DNA of 46,263 nucleotides from Candidatus Accumulibacter necessarius (GCA_017302435.1 JAFLDL010000039.1:1-46263), one strand, 5' to 3'. Counted from the stretch's first letter, positions 19,792 to 28,815 are shown. Notes: generated by a model from the sequence alone, not told the origin. A program made the numbers and translations.

Positions 19792-20049
19792 TCAGGCTTT
19801 CCGGGCGAAGTCGATGACGATGGCCCCGTGCTCGCGCTGCAGGTAGCTGATTGCCAGCGTATCACCGTAGCGGCTTTGCAGTTGGGCGAGCAAGGGGAGG
19901 GGATCGTGGTCATTGCAGAAACGCATGGTTTCTCCCGGCATCAGCGCGTCGAGCGCGCCGAAAATCGCCGCATGGCGAAAACGCTTGGCGATGCCGCGGG
20001 CGTCGAAAGGATAGATGGCGTCGATGGTGGGCTGATCACAGGCATGCAT
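19792..20049 (-). CDS. DUF2249 domain protein
   Basis: Protein of 85 residues starting MHACDQPTIDAIYPFDARGI, with the family core MPGETMRFCNDHDPLPLLAQL and a C-terminal beta strand REHGAIVIDF. DUF2249 proteins are small, TusA-like folds often encoded with NnrS, hemerythrin or nitric-oxide-stress genes; a biochemical role is not established. The conserved Cys-Asn-Asp-His-Asp stretch suggests metal or redox chemistry (inference). It is directly upstream of the membrane protein gene on the same strand, so the two are probably one operon. Confidence 0.8.
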   Translation of the reverse strand: MHACDQPTIDAIYPFDARGIAKRFRHAAIFGALDALMPGETMRFCNDHDPLPLLAQLQSRYGDTLAISYLQREHGAIVIDFARKA

Positions 20050-20166
20050 GAGATTCTCCGTGGGAAGAGTGCTAGGGGAAGCAGGATTATCCGGTTCATC
20101 CTCTGCTGTGTCTTTGATGTCGGCAGGCAATACCCGCACCTATGTCATGGGAGTCAAAGCAAGGAA

Positions 20167-20279
20167 CAAAGTGCAGGCCGTCCCGACAAGCCTCGCTGTG
20201 CCTGCCCAAACGGTTTCCTCGCACTTTGCCGGGCGTCGGCCAGAAAACCCCAGTGGGCATGCTCCACTATGGTTTCTGG
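20167..20279 (+). repeat. Structured leader upstream of the DUF2062 gene
   Basis: Two dyads lie in the gap before the gene. CAAAGTGC (20167-20174) pairs with GCACTTTG (20221-20228), with AGGC/GCCT inside it. A long hairpin at 20240-20279 has arms that pair over about 14 of 16 positions (CCAGAAA...AGTGG with CCACT...TTTCTGG) around loop GCATGCT. It ends four bases before ATG 20284. No T-run follows, so it is not a classical terminator. It could control access to the ribosome site. Confidence 0.45.
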
Positions 20280-20283
20280 GATA

Positions 20284-20832
20284 ATGCGGAGCATGCGCCG
20301 CCAGCTGAGAAAATACCTCCCAGACCATGAGTCCATTCGCCGCAATCCTTGGTTGCGGCCGTTCCAGTCGTCCTTGCTGCACCCGCGGCTGTGGCATCTC
20401 AATCGTCACTCGGCTGCCGGGGCGGTCGCGGCCGGCCTGTTCTGCGGGTTGATTCCCGGGCCGCTGCAAATGATCGGGGCAGCGGTCAGTGCGCTGACCT
20501 TCCGCGTCAACCTCCCGTTGGCGCTGCTGGTCACGCTCTACACCAACCCTTTCACCATTGTTCCTCTCTATCTGGTGGCTTACCAGATTGGCCGTTTGCT
20601 CATCGGCGACGGCAGCGGATTCCTCGTTCCGCCCGCCTTCAGCATTGCGGCCTTTACCGATTGGACCGAGGCGATGCAGACCTGGATGCTCGCCGTTGCC
20701 AAACCGCTGGCGGTGGGCCTCATCGCTCTTGCCAGTAGCCTTGCGATCGTTGGCTACACGGCAACCAAGGCTGCCTGGCGCCTGTACCTGATCAAGGCCT
20801 GGCGACGGCGGAGACGGCAGTCCTCAAGCTGA
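20284..20832 (+). CDS. DUF2062 family membrane protein
   Basis: Protein of 182 residues with a basic N-terminus (RRQLRKYLPDHESIR) and the DUF2062 core HSAAGAVAAGLFCGLIPGPLQ. A membrane helix pair follows, separated by the signature LYTNPFTIVPLYLVAYQIG, then a last helix and a strongly basic tail. Members are inner-membrane proteins of unknown function, some fused to glycosyltransferases. ATG 20293 (MRRQLRKYL) is an equally good start by family comparison. A strong hairpin ends right before the first ATG. Confidence 0.82.
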   Translation: MRSMRRQLRKYLPDHESIRRNPWLRPFQSSLLHPRLWHLNRHSAAGAVAAGLFCGLIPGPLQMIGAAVSALTFRVNLPLALLVTLYTNPFTIVPLYLVAYQIGRLLIGDGSGFLVPPAFSIAAFTDWTEAMQTWMLAVAKPLAVGLIALASSLAIVGYTATKAAWRLYLIKAWRRRRRQSSS

Positions 20833-20950
20833 TGTGTCGTCGCAGGATGGCGCCAGGGTGAACGGTTGAGTGACGCGAGAGGATCGGCGCATTGCTCTCG
20901 GCGCAAAGCCGCCGGCCAGTCGGCCTGGTATGCAGATCCTCGTTGCCGGC

Positions 20951-21433
20951 TCAGTTGCCGATGTGCATCTGGTACTTGGCGCCGTTGGCAAACGAGCAGG
21001 TTCCCGCCCCCTGGTAGGGTGTGTTCATCTGATACTCGCACGACATGTACATGCCACCAGGGCTGAAGGCGCTCGCTACGCCCCGCTTTTCCTCAGTGGA
21101 TACGCGTGTTGCCTCCCCGTTCAATACCTCGCCCAGGTAATTAACGATGAAACGACCCTTGCCGGTCATCATGTTGGTTACATTGCCGCTGATGACCCCG
21201 GTATGAGTCGCCTGCTGATTGACCGGATACAGCTTGACCGGGAGTGTCGCGGGCGCCGGGCCGGCTGCCGGCGGTGGCAGCGGCGTTCCGACTGGCGGCA
21301 AGGGGTAGTGGGCGTATTGAATGGTACCGTCAGGCCCCGCCATCGGGACCACATAACATGCGGACGTGACGCTCACCGCCAGCGCCAATGCCAGGAGGGT
21401 AGGCCAGGCGGGGGCCTGTATTCCGTGGGACAT
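20951..21433 (-). CDS. Small exported protein, probable lipoprotein
   Basis: Protein of 160 residues with an N-terminal hydrophobic segment (PTLLALALAVSVTSAC). The last Cys could be the lipidated residue, although -3 Thr makes the lipobox imperfect. A Pro-rich spacer (PLPPVGTPLPPPAAGPAPA) follows, then a compact domain (TGVISGNVTNMMTGKGRFIV to the C-terminal FANGAKYQMHIGN) with a CEYQMNTPYQGAGTC pair of cysteines. It resembles short 17-kDa-type surface or periplasmic proteins of beta-proteobacteria, but I do not recognise a named family. Confidence 0.65.
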   Translation of the reverse strand: MSHGIQAPAWPTLLALALAVSVTSACYVVPMAGPDGTIQYAHYPLPPVGTPLPPPAAGPAPATLPVKLYPVNQQATHTGVISGNVTNMMTGKGRFIVNYLGEVLNGEATRVSTEEKRGVASAFSPGGMYMSCEYQMNTPYQGAGTCSFANGAKYQMHIGN

Positions 21434-21546
21434 CGATTTCTCCCTTCACCGAGCGTTCAGATGCGAGCCAGCCGACAAACAAAGTATAGTCGACACGCCT
21501 TGCTTTGGCGTCCGGATTGGCTGCGGGTGCCGAGCACGTGCGCCAT

Positions 21547-22149
21547 TCAGCCGCGCGCCAGTTGCAGAGCGAAGCTCTTGATGCCTCGTAGCATCATTTC
21601 AATCGACATCGCCACCAGCACCAGGCCCATCAGGCGTTCAAGGGCGACCACGAAGCGATCGCCCGCCACGCGCTGAATGCGCTCGGCAAGTACCAGTATG
21701 ATGGCGCTTACTGCCATGGTGATGCAGAGGGCGCCAATCCACTCCATGCGCCGGTCTGGCGCCTGCGAGACCAGCAAGAGCACCGTGGCTAGCGCCGAGG
21801 GCCCGGCGATGGCCGGGATTGCCAGCGGCACGATCAGCGGTTCGCCGGCGGGCTCTGCTGTGTCAGCGCGCGGTGGCGGGAAAATCATCCGCAGCGCGAT
21901 CAGGAACAGGATGACGCCGCCACCGATCTGCAGCGACAACTCGCTCAGGTTCATCAATTGCAGAAAGCCTTCGCCGATGAACATGAAGGTCAGCAGGAGA
22001 ACGAAGGCAATCAAGACCTCGCGCAGGATCACCCATGGTCGACGCTGCGGAGCGACGTGCCGGAGCGCATTGGCGAAGATCGGGATATTCCCGATCGGGT
22101 CGGTGATCAGAATCAGCAGTATGGTCGCTGAAGCAAAGGTGTAGGTCAT
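21547..22149 (-). CDS. MarC/UPF0056 family integral membrane protein
   Basis: Protein of 200 residues and about six membrane helices. The family opening is TYTFASATILLILITDPIGN and the middle repeat is PLIVPLAIPAIAGPSALATV. MarC/YhgN/SnatA-type proteins are inner-membrane proteins; the former antibiotic-resistance role was withdrawn, and neutral amino-acid export is proposed for some. ATG 22149 was chosen over an upstream start at 22191 because it gives the usual N-terminus and has GGAG at a fair distance. Confidence 0.88.
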   Translation of the reverse strand: MTYTFASATILLILITDPIGNIPIFANALRHVAPQRRPWVILREVLIAFVLLLTFMFIGEGFLQLMNLSELSLQIGGGVILFLIALRMIFPPPRADTAEPAGEPLIVPLAIPAIAGPSALATVLLLVSQAPDRRMEWIGALCITMAVSAIILVLAERIQRVAGDRFVVALERLMGLVLVAMSIEMMLRGIKSFALQLARG

Positions 22150-22386
22150 GGTTACAGGCTCCCGGTAGCCGTGTGGCGGTCTGAAGCCCAACCCGGCGGA
22201 CGCTGCCGGCAGCGAAGCCGCCGAGTGGGATCGGCATACCGGCGGTCGGGGAGAGGGGGCTGCATCCTTGCAGGATAGCAGGCCTGCGCCAGTTCTCCGA
22301 TTTCACTGCATGTCCGCATTCGTGGCCCGGCGCGCGGTTACAAGCATCAAGTCCGGGACCGAGGGCAAAAAAGCGGGGCCGAGAAT
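22150..22386. other. Gap between marC-like gene and ccmI
   Basis: No gene was seen in these 237 bases. The gap holds a perfect 14-base palindrome CGCTGCCGGCAGCG (22201-22214) and a short hairpin ATCC-TTGC-GGAT near 22265. The palindrome could be an operator or RNA stem in the leader of the MarC gene. Confidence 0.35.
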
Positions 22387-23604
22387 TCAAGGCTGGACCT
22401 GGTCGATCAGCAGGCGCAGCTTGTGGCTGCCGGGTTTGACGCCGGTCAGCGTGCCGAAGAGGTCGCCACTCGAGCTTTGCGCCTGGCCCGCCTTGACGAT
22501 ACGCGCCTCGATGCTGACGGTAGCGAAGTCCGAGAGCTTCTTGCCGCCCGCCAGCGCCATCGAGTCATCGAAGCGGAAGCTTAGCGGCAAATCGGCGACC
22601 GTCGCCCGCATCGCAGCCAGTGGCATGCGAGGCCCCTCTTGCGAACGGGCAAAGACGAACAGCACATCGTCAGGCTTGACTTGCCCCGCGAGTTTGCCGC
22701 TCAGCGTCACCTCGCCGCTGACCGCGCCGGTAGTGGCTGCCGGCTTGCCGGCAGATCTGCCGGCGCCAGCCTGCGTGGCTGCGATCTCGCGCGCCTTGCT
22801 GATGGCAGCTTCGAGGGCTTTCGCGTCATCGGACCCCGGCTCAAGCTGGACCAGCAGACGCGACCAGTGTTCGGCGGCAGCCGCAAAGTCCTGCCGCTCG
22901 CTGGCCGCGGCGCCGGCGAGCAGAAGCGCCTGCGGTTCGTTGGCGTCAAGCTTCAGCGCCCGCTCGATGAGCTCGGTCGGCTTGCCCTGCAGGTTGCCGC
23001 CGTTGATCTGGCTGAGGACCTCGGCATAATCGGCAAGCAATGTCGCGTCCTGGTTGACGAGCGCGCCGGCACGACCGTAGGCGTTGGCAGCCTCGGGGAA
23101 GCGCCCAAGGACCTTGTATGAACGCGCCAGCATCACCCAGCCCTTGCTGTCGTCAGGGTTCTTCTTCAGCTTCTCGACCAGGCCGGCGAGCATCCCCTCG
23201 ATCTGTTCCGGAGCGATGCGGGCCTGCCTCTGCAGCGGGTCAAGCGCGCGTGGGTCGCCGAGCAGGAGATAGCCGGTAGCGGCGGCGAGCGGGATGATCA
23301 GGAGCAGGGCGAAGGCGGTCTTGCGGCTGGCCTGGGTGCGGGTTGCTGCCGGCGCCGGAAGCGCTTCGACCTCGTCGAGCAGGCGGCGCTGCAGTTCTGC
23401 CTGCGCCTGCACGAAGTCGGCTTCAGCGAGCGAGCCATCCTCGCGCTCACGCTCGAGTTCGGCGACCTGATCACGAAAGATCGCCAGGTTGGCTTCCCGG
23501 CGGTCGCCGCTGCCCGAGGGCTTTGGCAGACGCCAGAGCGGTGGCAGCAGGATGGCGATGATGGCGACGACCAGCATTGCCGCGACGATGATGAAAGCGC
23601 TCAT
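22387..23604 (-). CDS. ccmI: Cytochrome c maturation protein CcmI
   Basis: CcmI (CycH) of 405 residues chaperones apocytochrome c to the heme ligation complex. Two N-terminal membrane helices (FIIVAAMLVVAIIAILLPPL and KTAFALLLIIPLAAATGYLL) bracket a cytoplasmic loop with a helix rich in Glu and Arg. The periplasmic part has TPR units (GWVMLARSYKVLGRFPEAA, LADYAEVLSQINGG, ALLLAGAAASERQDFAAAA) and a beta-rich C-terminal domain (SGEVTLSGKLAGQVKPDDVL onward). It is the last gene of the ccm operon and its ATG overlaps the ccmH stop (23601-23604). Confidence 0.93.
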   Translation of the reverse strand: MSAFIIVAAMLVVAIIAILLPPLWRLPKPSGSGDRREANLAIFRDQVAELEREREDGSLAEADFVQAQAELQRRLLDEVEALPAPAATRTQASRKTAFALLLIIPLAAATGYLLLGDPRALDPLQRQARIAPEQIEGMLAGLVEKLKKNPDDSKGWVMLARSYKVLGRFPEAANAYGRAGALVNQDATLLADYAEVLSQINGGNLQGKPTELIERALKLDANEPQALLLAGAAASERQDFAAAAEHWSRLLVQLEPGSDDAKALEAAISKAREIAATQAGAGRSAGKPAATTGAVSGEVTLSGKLAGQVKPDDVLFVFARSQEGPRMPLAAMRATVADLPLSFRFDDSMALAGGKKLSDFATVSIEARIVKAGQAQSSSGDLFGTLTGVKPGSHKLRLLIDQVQP

Positions 23605-24086
23605 GGGTGTCCCTGGCGAGAATCCTGGTCCTGCAGCAGGGCCTCGGCCCGGCGCTGTTCTTCGGCAGTCAGCGGCGTGTCCTTGATCGCCCGATCTCGC
23701 CGGCGCAGGTACAGCACCAGTGCCAGCAGGCCGGCGACGAACAGCAGGCCGGGGCCGAACCACAACAACAGGGTGCTGCCTTTCAGCGGTGGCCGGTAGC
23801 GGACGAAGTCGCCGTAGCGGCTGACCATGAATTCCATGATCTCGGTGTCGCTCTTGCCGTCGTTGATCAGTGTGCGGATTTCGCGCCGCAGGTCCACGGC
23901 CAGTTCGGCATTGGAACCGGCGAGCGACTCGTTCTGGCAGACCAGGCAGCGCAACTCGGACGAAATGGCAACCAGGCGTTTCTCGGTCAGCTCGTTCTCA
24001 GCCCGCGGCCTGGCTTCGCCGGCGTGCAGCCCGTGCCAGCCCGTGCCCGTCAGTGCGAGTAGCAGGATCATCAGCCAGCGCTTCAT
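23601..24086 (-). CDS. ccmH: Cytochrome c maturation protein CcmH (CcmL type)
   Basis: Periplasmic, membrane-tethered thiol protein of 161 residues that keeps apocytochrome CXXCH cysteines reduced for heme attachment. A signal peptide is followed by the redox motif LRCLVCQN (C47, C50), the helical bundle segment SDTEIMEFMVSRYGDFVRY, and a C-terminal helix LLLWFGPGLLFVAGLLALVL. The length fits the short CcmL/CcmH form, with CcmI as a separate protein. It overlaps both neighbours by four bases. Confidence 0.96.
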   Translation of the reverse strand: MKRWLMILLLALTGTGWHGLHAGEARPRAENELTEKRLVAISSELRCLVCQNESLAGSNAELAVDLRREIRTLINDGKSDTEIMEFMVSRYGDFVRYRPPLKGSTLLLWFGPGLLFVAGLLALVLYLRRRDRAIKDTPLTAEEQRRAEALLQDQDSRQGHP

Positions 24087-24667
24087 TTTGACAGCTCCGC
24101 CAGCAGCGGCAGAATCCTGCCGGAAAAGACCTCGGGGGTGATCGGCCCGGTATGTTTCATGCGGATGATGCCTGCCTTGTCGATGACGTAGGTCTCCGGT
24201 ACGCCATAGACGCCGTAGTCGATCCCGACGCGCCCGTCCACGTCAAGCACCGACAGGGTGTAGGGGTCGCCGTGTTTCCGGAGCCAGCCGGCAGCACGCT
24301 CGATGACCATTCGCTTCTCGTCGCCAGGGGCCACCTTGTCGCTGTCGATCGCGCCGTCGCCGCGCACTTCCTTGTAGTTGAGGCCGACCAGTGGCACGGT
24401 CTGGCGTTTCGCCAGTTCGACCAGCACCGGATGTTCCTGGCGGCAGGAGACGCACCACGACGCCCAGACGTTCAACAGCCAGACCTTGCCGAGCATTTCC
24501 TTGGGCGAAAACTCCTTGTCGGGCGTATCGAGGCGCGGCAGCGCGAAGGCCGGGGCCGGCTTGCCAACCAGCGGCGACGGCACATCGCGGGGATTGAGCC
24601 GGAGTCCGACGGCGAGCAGTACGACGAGAACGACAAAGCCGACCAGCGGCCAGAGAAATCGGTTCAT
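24083..24667 (-). CDS. ccmG: Thiol:disulfide interchange protein CcmG/DsbE
   Basis: Membrane-anchored thioredoxin-like protein of 194 residues that reduces CcmH and apocytochrome c in the periplasm. An N-terminal helix (PLVGFVVLVVLLAVGL) is followed by a thioredoxin fold with WCVSC (C72, C75) in LLNVWASWCVSCRQEHP. Later segments are GVYGVPETYVID with the cis-Pro before Glu, and KHTGPITPEVF. Stop and ccmH start overlap (ATGA). Confidence 0.97.
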   Translation of the reverse strand: MNRFLWPLVGFVVLVVLLAVGLRLNPRDVPSPLVGKPAPAFALPRLDTPDKEFSPKEMLGKVWLLNVWASWCVSCRQEHPVLVELAKRQTVPLVGLNYKEVRGDGAIDSDKVAPGDEKRMVIERAAGWLRKHGDPYTLSVLDVDGRVGIDYGVYGVPETYVIDKAGIIRMKHTGPITPEVFSGRILPLLAELSK

Positions 24668-24677
24668 CGGCAGTCCC

Positions 24678-26681
24678 CTAGGTGTTCTGCGGCAGCGGCG
24701 CGGCGGCGGATGGCGCCGCCGGCGACCTGGCGCGCGCCTTGATCCGATAGCGGCGGTCGCTCATGGCGAGCAGGCCACCGAGGCTCATCAGCACGCAGCC
24801 GCCCCAGATCCAGTCGACGAATGGCTTGTGATAGACGCGAACCGCCCAGGCGGCGTCCGGTCTCGCCTTGTCGATCGGTTCGCCCAGCGAGACATAGACA
24901 TCGCGCAGCAGGCCGGTATCGATCGCCGCTTCGGTCATCGGCATCGATGAGACGATATAGAAACGCTTCTCGGGGAACATCTTGCGAAGCGTCCGGCCGT
25001 CCTTGATCAGGTCTACATCGCCGACCAGCGCCCGGTAATTCGGGCCCTGCCGTTGGCTGACGCCGTTGAAGCGGAAACTGTAACCGCCGACGCTGACTGT
25101 GTCGCCAATCTCCATCTTGACGTCCTTTTCCGCATGGTAGCCGCCGACCATCGCGACGCCGACGATGAACACCGCGATGCCGGTGTGAGCTACATGCATG
25201 CCGATGAAACTGCGCGGCTGGCGGCGCACGGCGGCCAGGAACGACTGGCCGGCACGCGTCGATTGCACGCGCTCGACAAGATTCAACAGCGCACTGAAGA
25301 CAATCCACGCGGCCAGCAACAGGCTCAGCGCAACCATCGGCTTCCAGTCGCCGTAAAGGAAGGGCGCGCCGACGCCGACCACCGTCGCCGCAACGAAGGC
25401 CCAGCGCAAGGTCCGCGCGAGTTCGCCGAAGCTGGTCTGCTTCCAGCGTGCAAATGGCGCCACGCCCATCAGGAATACCGCCGGCAACATCAGCGGCACG
25501 AAGACGGCGTCGAAGTAGGGCGGGCCGACCGACAGTTTGCCTGCACCAAGAGCATCGATCAGCAACGGATAGAGCGTACCGAGCAGGACCGACGCGCAGG
25601 CGACGACCAGCAGCACATTGTTGGTCAGCAGCAACGACTCGCGCGAGAGCAGGGCGAAGCGGCCGCCGAGGCCGACCTTGGGCGCGCGCCAGGCAAACAG
25701 AGCCAGCGAGCTGCCGATCACGGCGACCAGGAAGACGAGGATGAAAATGCCACGGGTCGGATCGGTCGCGAAGGCATGGACCGAAGTCAGCACGCCGGAG
25801 CGGACGAGGAAGGTGCCGAGCAGCGACAGCGAAAACGCCGAGATCGCCAGCAGCACGGTCCAGTTCTTGAAGCTACCGCGCTTTTCGGTCACTGCCAGCG
25901 AGTGCACCAGTGCCGTGCCGACCAGCCAGGGCATGAACGAGGCGTTCTCGACCGGATCCCAGAACCACCAGCCGCCCCAGCCGAGTTCGTAGTAAGCCCA
26001 CCACGAGCCGAGGGCTATGCCGAGGGTCAGAAAGACCCACGCGGCGGTGGTCCATGGCCGTGACCAGCGCGCCCAGGCAGCATCGAGCTGCCCCGAGAGG
26101 AGTGCGGCGATGGCAAAAGCAAAGGCAACCGAGAAGCCGACGTAGCCCATGTACAGCATCGGCGGGTGAATGATCAGGCCTGGATCCTGCAGCAGCGGGT
26201 TGAGGTCGCGCCCCTCTTCGGCACCCGGCAGCAGTCGGTCAAAGGGGTTCGAGGTCAACAGGATGAAGAGCAGAAAGCCCGCGCTGAGCAGTCCGAGAAC
26301 GCCAAGCACGCGGGCGACCATGTGATCGGGCAACTGCTGCGAGCGCAGCGCAACCGCCAGCGCCCACAGCACCAGCATCAGCACCCACAGCAGCAGCGAG
26401 CCCTCGTGTCCGCCCCAGACGGCGGCGATGCGGTATTGCAGCGGCAACAGCGTGTTCGAATGTTGCGCGACATAGACCACCGAGAAATCGTTCTGGACGA
26501 AGGCGGTGGTCAGGCAGCCGAAGGCAACCGCCAGCAGCAGCGCCAGCGCGATGGCCGCCGGACGCGCCAGCGCAATCCACTGTGCTCGGTTGGTGTGCGC
26601 GCCGATCAGTGGCAGTGTGCCCTGCGCCAAGGCGACGCACAGCGCGAGGACGAGGGCGAAGGTACCGAGTTCCGGGATCAT
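24678..26681 (-). CDS. ccmF: Cytochrome c heme lyase subunit CcmF
   Basis: Large integral membrane protein of 667 residues that, with CcmH/CcmI, ligates heme to apocytochrome c. Many membrane helices are visible. The heme-handling WWD domain is GWGGWWFWDPVENASFMPW, preceded by PMLYMGYVGFSVAFAFAIAA with a candidate heme region, and the C-terminal periplasmic region is of normal size. ATG 26681 (MIPELGTFALVLALC) gives the family N-terminus, although the frame is open into ccmE. The gap to ccmG is 10 bases. Confidence 0.97.
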   Translation of the reverse strand: MIPELGTFALVLALCVALAQGTLPLIGAHTNRAQWIALARPAAIALALLLAVAFGCLTTAFVQNDFSVVYVAQHSNTLLPLQYRIAAVWGGHEGSLLLWVLMLVLWALAVALRSQQLPDHMVARVLGVLGLLSAGFLLFILLTSNPFDRLLPGAEEGRDLNPLLQDPGLIIHPPMLYMGYVGFSVAFAFAIAALLSGQLDAAWARWSRPWTTAAWVFLTLGIALGSWWAYYELGWGGWWFWDPVENASFMPWLVGTALVHSLAVTEKRGSFKNWTVLLAISAFSLSLLGTFLVRSGVLTSVHAFATDPTRGIFILVFLVAVIGSSLALFAWRAPKVGLGGRFALLSRESLLLTNNVLLVVACASVLLGTLYPLLIDALGAGKLSVGPPYFDAVFVPLMLPAVFLMGVAPFARWKQTSFGELARTLRWAFVAATVVGVGAPFLYGDWKPMVALSLLLAAWIVFSALLNLVERVQSTRAGQSFLAAVRRQPRSFIGMHVAHTGIAVFIVGVAMVGGYHAEKDVKMEIGDTVSVGGYSFRFNGVSQRQGPNYRALVGDVDLIKDGRTLRKMFPEKRFYIVSSMPMTEAAIDTGLLRDVYVSLGEPIDKARPDAAWAVRVYHKPFVDWIWGGCVLMSLGGLLAMSDRRYRIKARARSPAAPSAAAPLPQNT

Positions 26682-26697
26682 GGGTGTCTCATCCGAA

Positions 26698-27177
26698 TTA
26701 CTGCTTGATGGTCCTGGCAGTTGCTTCCGCCGCCGCCTTGTTGGCTGCTGCCCGCTCGTGCGCATCGCCGACAGCCTTGGCGGCTTCGGGCGGCATGTAG
26801 TTCTCGTCGTGCTTGGCGAGCACCTCGCTGGCGGCGAAGACGCCATCATCGCCGAGCTTGCCCTGCGCGACGACACCCTTTCCTTCGCGGAAGAGGTCCG
26901 GCAGGATGCCCTTGTAGGCGACCATCATGTCCTTGTCGGTGTCGGTGACAACGAAGCGCATCGTGACGCCGTCGCTCTCGCGCTGCAGAGAACCTTCCTT
27001 GACCATGCCCCCGATACGGAAGCTCTTGCCTCTTGGCGCCTCGCCGGCGGCGACCTGGGTCGGCGAGAAGAAGAAGACCAGGTTGCTCTGGAAGGCGTTG
27101 AGCACCAGCGTCGCGACCAGGCCGAGAATCGCCAGGCCGCCGATGATCAGCGCAATGCGTTTGTGACGTGGTTTCAA
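26698..27177 (-). CDS. ccmE: Periplasmic heme chaperone CcmE
   Basis: CcmE of 159 residues carries heme, covalently bound at a histidine, from CcmCD to CcmF. The N-terminal membrane anchor is [21 protein letters not shown], followed by an OB-fold and the heme-binding histidine H123 in [12 protein letters not shown], the His-type (not Cys-type) CcmE. Its ATG overlaps the ccmD stop. Upstream of the motif, [19 protein letters not shown] is typical of the fold. Confidence 0.97.
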   Translation of the reverse strand: MKPRHKRIALIIGGLAILGLVATLVLNAFQSNLVFFFSPTQVAAGEAPRGKSFRIGGMVKEGSLQRESDGVTMRFVVTDTDKDMMVAYKGILPDLFREGKGVVAQGKLGDDGVFAASEVLAKHDENYMPPEAAKAVGDAHERAAANKAAAEATARTIKQ

Positions 27178-27392
27178 TCCCTGCTCCTGCCGGTGTTGGT
27201 CTGGCTCTTCAGCCTGGCTTCCGATCGCTCGGCACGGTACTGGCGTTTGAGGCGTGCGATCAGTCTCTTCCGACCCTGCAGCAGCAGCGTCGGTTCCGCC
27301 AGCATCAGCAGAGCCATCACCGCCACCGATCCCCAGACGTAGAGGCCGTGGCTGCCCATCGCCAGAAAGTCGGCCAGGCTGTTCCAGTGCAT
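27174..27392 (-). CDS. ccmD: Heme exporter small protein CcmD
   Basis: Small single-helix membrane protein of 72 residues that releases holo-CcmE from CcmABC. It has the family N-terminus [20 protein letters not shown], one membrane segment and a basic, cytoplasmic C-terminal tail ([20 protein letters not shown]). It lies between ccmC and ccmE and overlaps ccmE by four bases. Confidence 0.93.
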   Translation of the reverse strand: MHWNSLADFLAMGSHGLYVWGSVAVMALLMLAEPTLLLQGRKRLIARLKRQYRAERSEARLKSQTNTGRSRD

Positions 27393-27396
27393 GTCC

Positions 27397-28146
27397 TTAC
27401 TCCTTCTCGGCGAGCAGCGCCCGCACCCAGTCGGTGTGCCGCTCGCGTTCGAGCATGATCGTTCGTACCCGCATCAGGGCGATGGCGATGCTGTACATCC
27501 AGCAGGCCAGGGCGCAGAGCAGCATGCCCCAGAGCATCAAAGCGGCCATGCTGGGCGCCTTCGTCAGGCTGACCGACGCCCCCTGGTGCAGCGTATTCCA
27601 CCACTTGACGGAAAAATAGATGATCGGAATGTTCACCACGCCGACCAGCGCCAGAATGGCGCCGGCCTTGTCGGCCCGGCGCGGATCGTCGATCGCCGCC
27701 TGCAGGGCGATGAAGCCGATATACAGAAAGAGCAGGATCAACTCGGAGGTCAGGCGCGCGTCCCAGACCCACCAGGTGCCCCACATCGGTTTGCCCCACA
27801 GGGCGCCGGTCCACAGCGAGAGGAACGCGAAGAGGGCGCCGGTCGGTGCCAGTGCCGACGCCATCATGCCCGACAGGCGGGTGTTGAAAGCCAGGCCCAT
27901 GGCCGCCCAGAAGGCCATCACCAGGTAGATGAACATCGACATCCACGACGCCGGCACATGCAGGAAGATGATTCGATAGCCTTCCCCCTGCTGTGCGTCG
28001 GTCGGTGCGACGAGGAAGCCGATCGTCAGGCCGGCGACGCCAAAGATCGCCGCCAGCGCCCAGAACCACGGAATCAGCCTGCCGGCCAGCGGGTAGAAGG
28101 TCTGCGGGCTGGCGTATCGGAACCAGTTGATCACTCTGTTACTCAT
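27397..28146 (-). CDS. ccmC: Heme exporter protein CcmC
   Basis: Integral membrane protein of 249 residues with six helices that loads heme onto CcmE. The tryptophan-rich WWD motif is WGTWWVWDARLTSELIL, and periplasmic histidines flank it (LHVPASWMSMFIYL and KWWNTLHQGASVSL). The gene abuts ccmB directly (ccmB stop ends at 28147) and is separated from ccmD by four bases. Confidence 0.97.
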   Translation of the reverse strand: MSNRVINWFRYASPQTFYPLAGRLIPWFWALAAIFGVAGLTIGFLVAPTDAQQGEGYRIIFLHVPASWMSMFIYLVMAFWAAMGLAFNTRLSGMMASALAPTGALFAFLSLWTGALWGKPMWGTWWVWDARLTSELILLFLYIGFIALQAAIDDPRRADKAGAILALVGVVNIPIIYFSVKWWNTLHQGASVSLTKAPSMAALMLWGMLLCALACWMYSIAIALMRVRTIMLERERHTDWVRALLAEKE

Positions 28147-28815
28147 CTATTCCAGGGCAACTCTAAGCGCCGCGGCCGTCGGCCACGGCGCAAAAAACAC
28201 GCCGCCCAGCGCGAGAGCGCCAAGCAGCGACAGGTGGGCTTGCGGCCCGAGGCCGCTGACCGTGGCGTCGACCGCGCCGGCGCCGAAGATCAGCACCGGA
28301 ATGTACAGCGGCAGCACCAGCAGCGACAAGAGAACGCCGCCGCCGCGTACCCCCAGCGTCAGTGCCGCACCGATCGCTCCAATGCCGGACAGGGCCGGCG
28401 TGCCGATCAGCAGCGACAGGGTCAATACTGCCAGCGCATCGCCGGCGAGGTCGAACTGAATGCCCAGCACCGGTGCCAGCAGCACCAGCGGCAGGCCGGC
28501 AACCAGCCAGTGCGCGATCACCTTGCCGAGCACGACCAAGCCTAGCGGTTGTGGCGCCAGCGCCAGTTGTTCGAGGGTGCCGTCACGATGATCTTCGGCG
28601 AACAGCCGCGGCAGCGAGAGCATCGTCGCCAGCAGCGCCGCCACCCATAGAACGCCGGGTGCCAACTTGCGCAGCTGATCTGGTTCGGGCCCGACGCCGA
28701 GTGGAAACAGGCTGACGACGATGATGAAAAAGAACATTGCCGCGACGATGTCGGCCTGCCGCCGCATCGCCAGTCGCAAGTCGCGGCCGATGACGGCACG
28801 GATCAATATTAGCAT
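28147..28815 (-). CDS. ccmB: Heme ABC transporter permease CcmB
   Basis: Membrane subunit of 222 residues partnering CcmA; the CcmAB ATPase drives release of holo-CcmE. Six hydrophobic helices are visible, with family segments DIVAAMFFFIIVVSLFPLG, LPRLFAEDHRDGTLEQL and PLYIPVLIFGAGAVDA. The start follows the ccmA stop by eight bases. Confidence 0.96.
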   Translation of the reverse strand: MLILIRAVIGRDLRLAMRRQADIVAAMFFFIIVVSLFPLGVGPEPDQLRKLAPGVLWVAALLATMLSLPRLFAEDHRDGTLEQLALAPQPLGLVVLGKVIAHWLVAGLPLVLLAPVLGIQFDLAGDALAVLTLSLLIGTPALSGIGAIGAALTLGVRGGGVLLSLLVLPLYIPVLIFGAGAVDATVSGLGPQAHLSLLGALALGGVFFAPWPTAAALRVALE

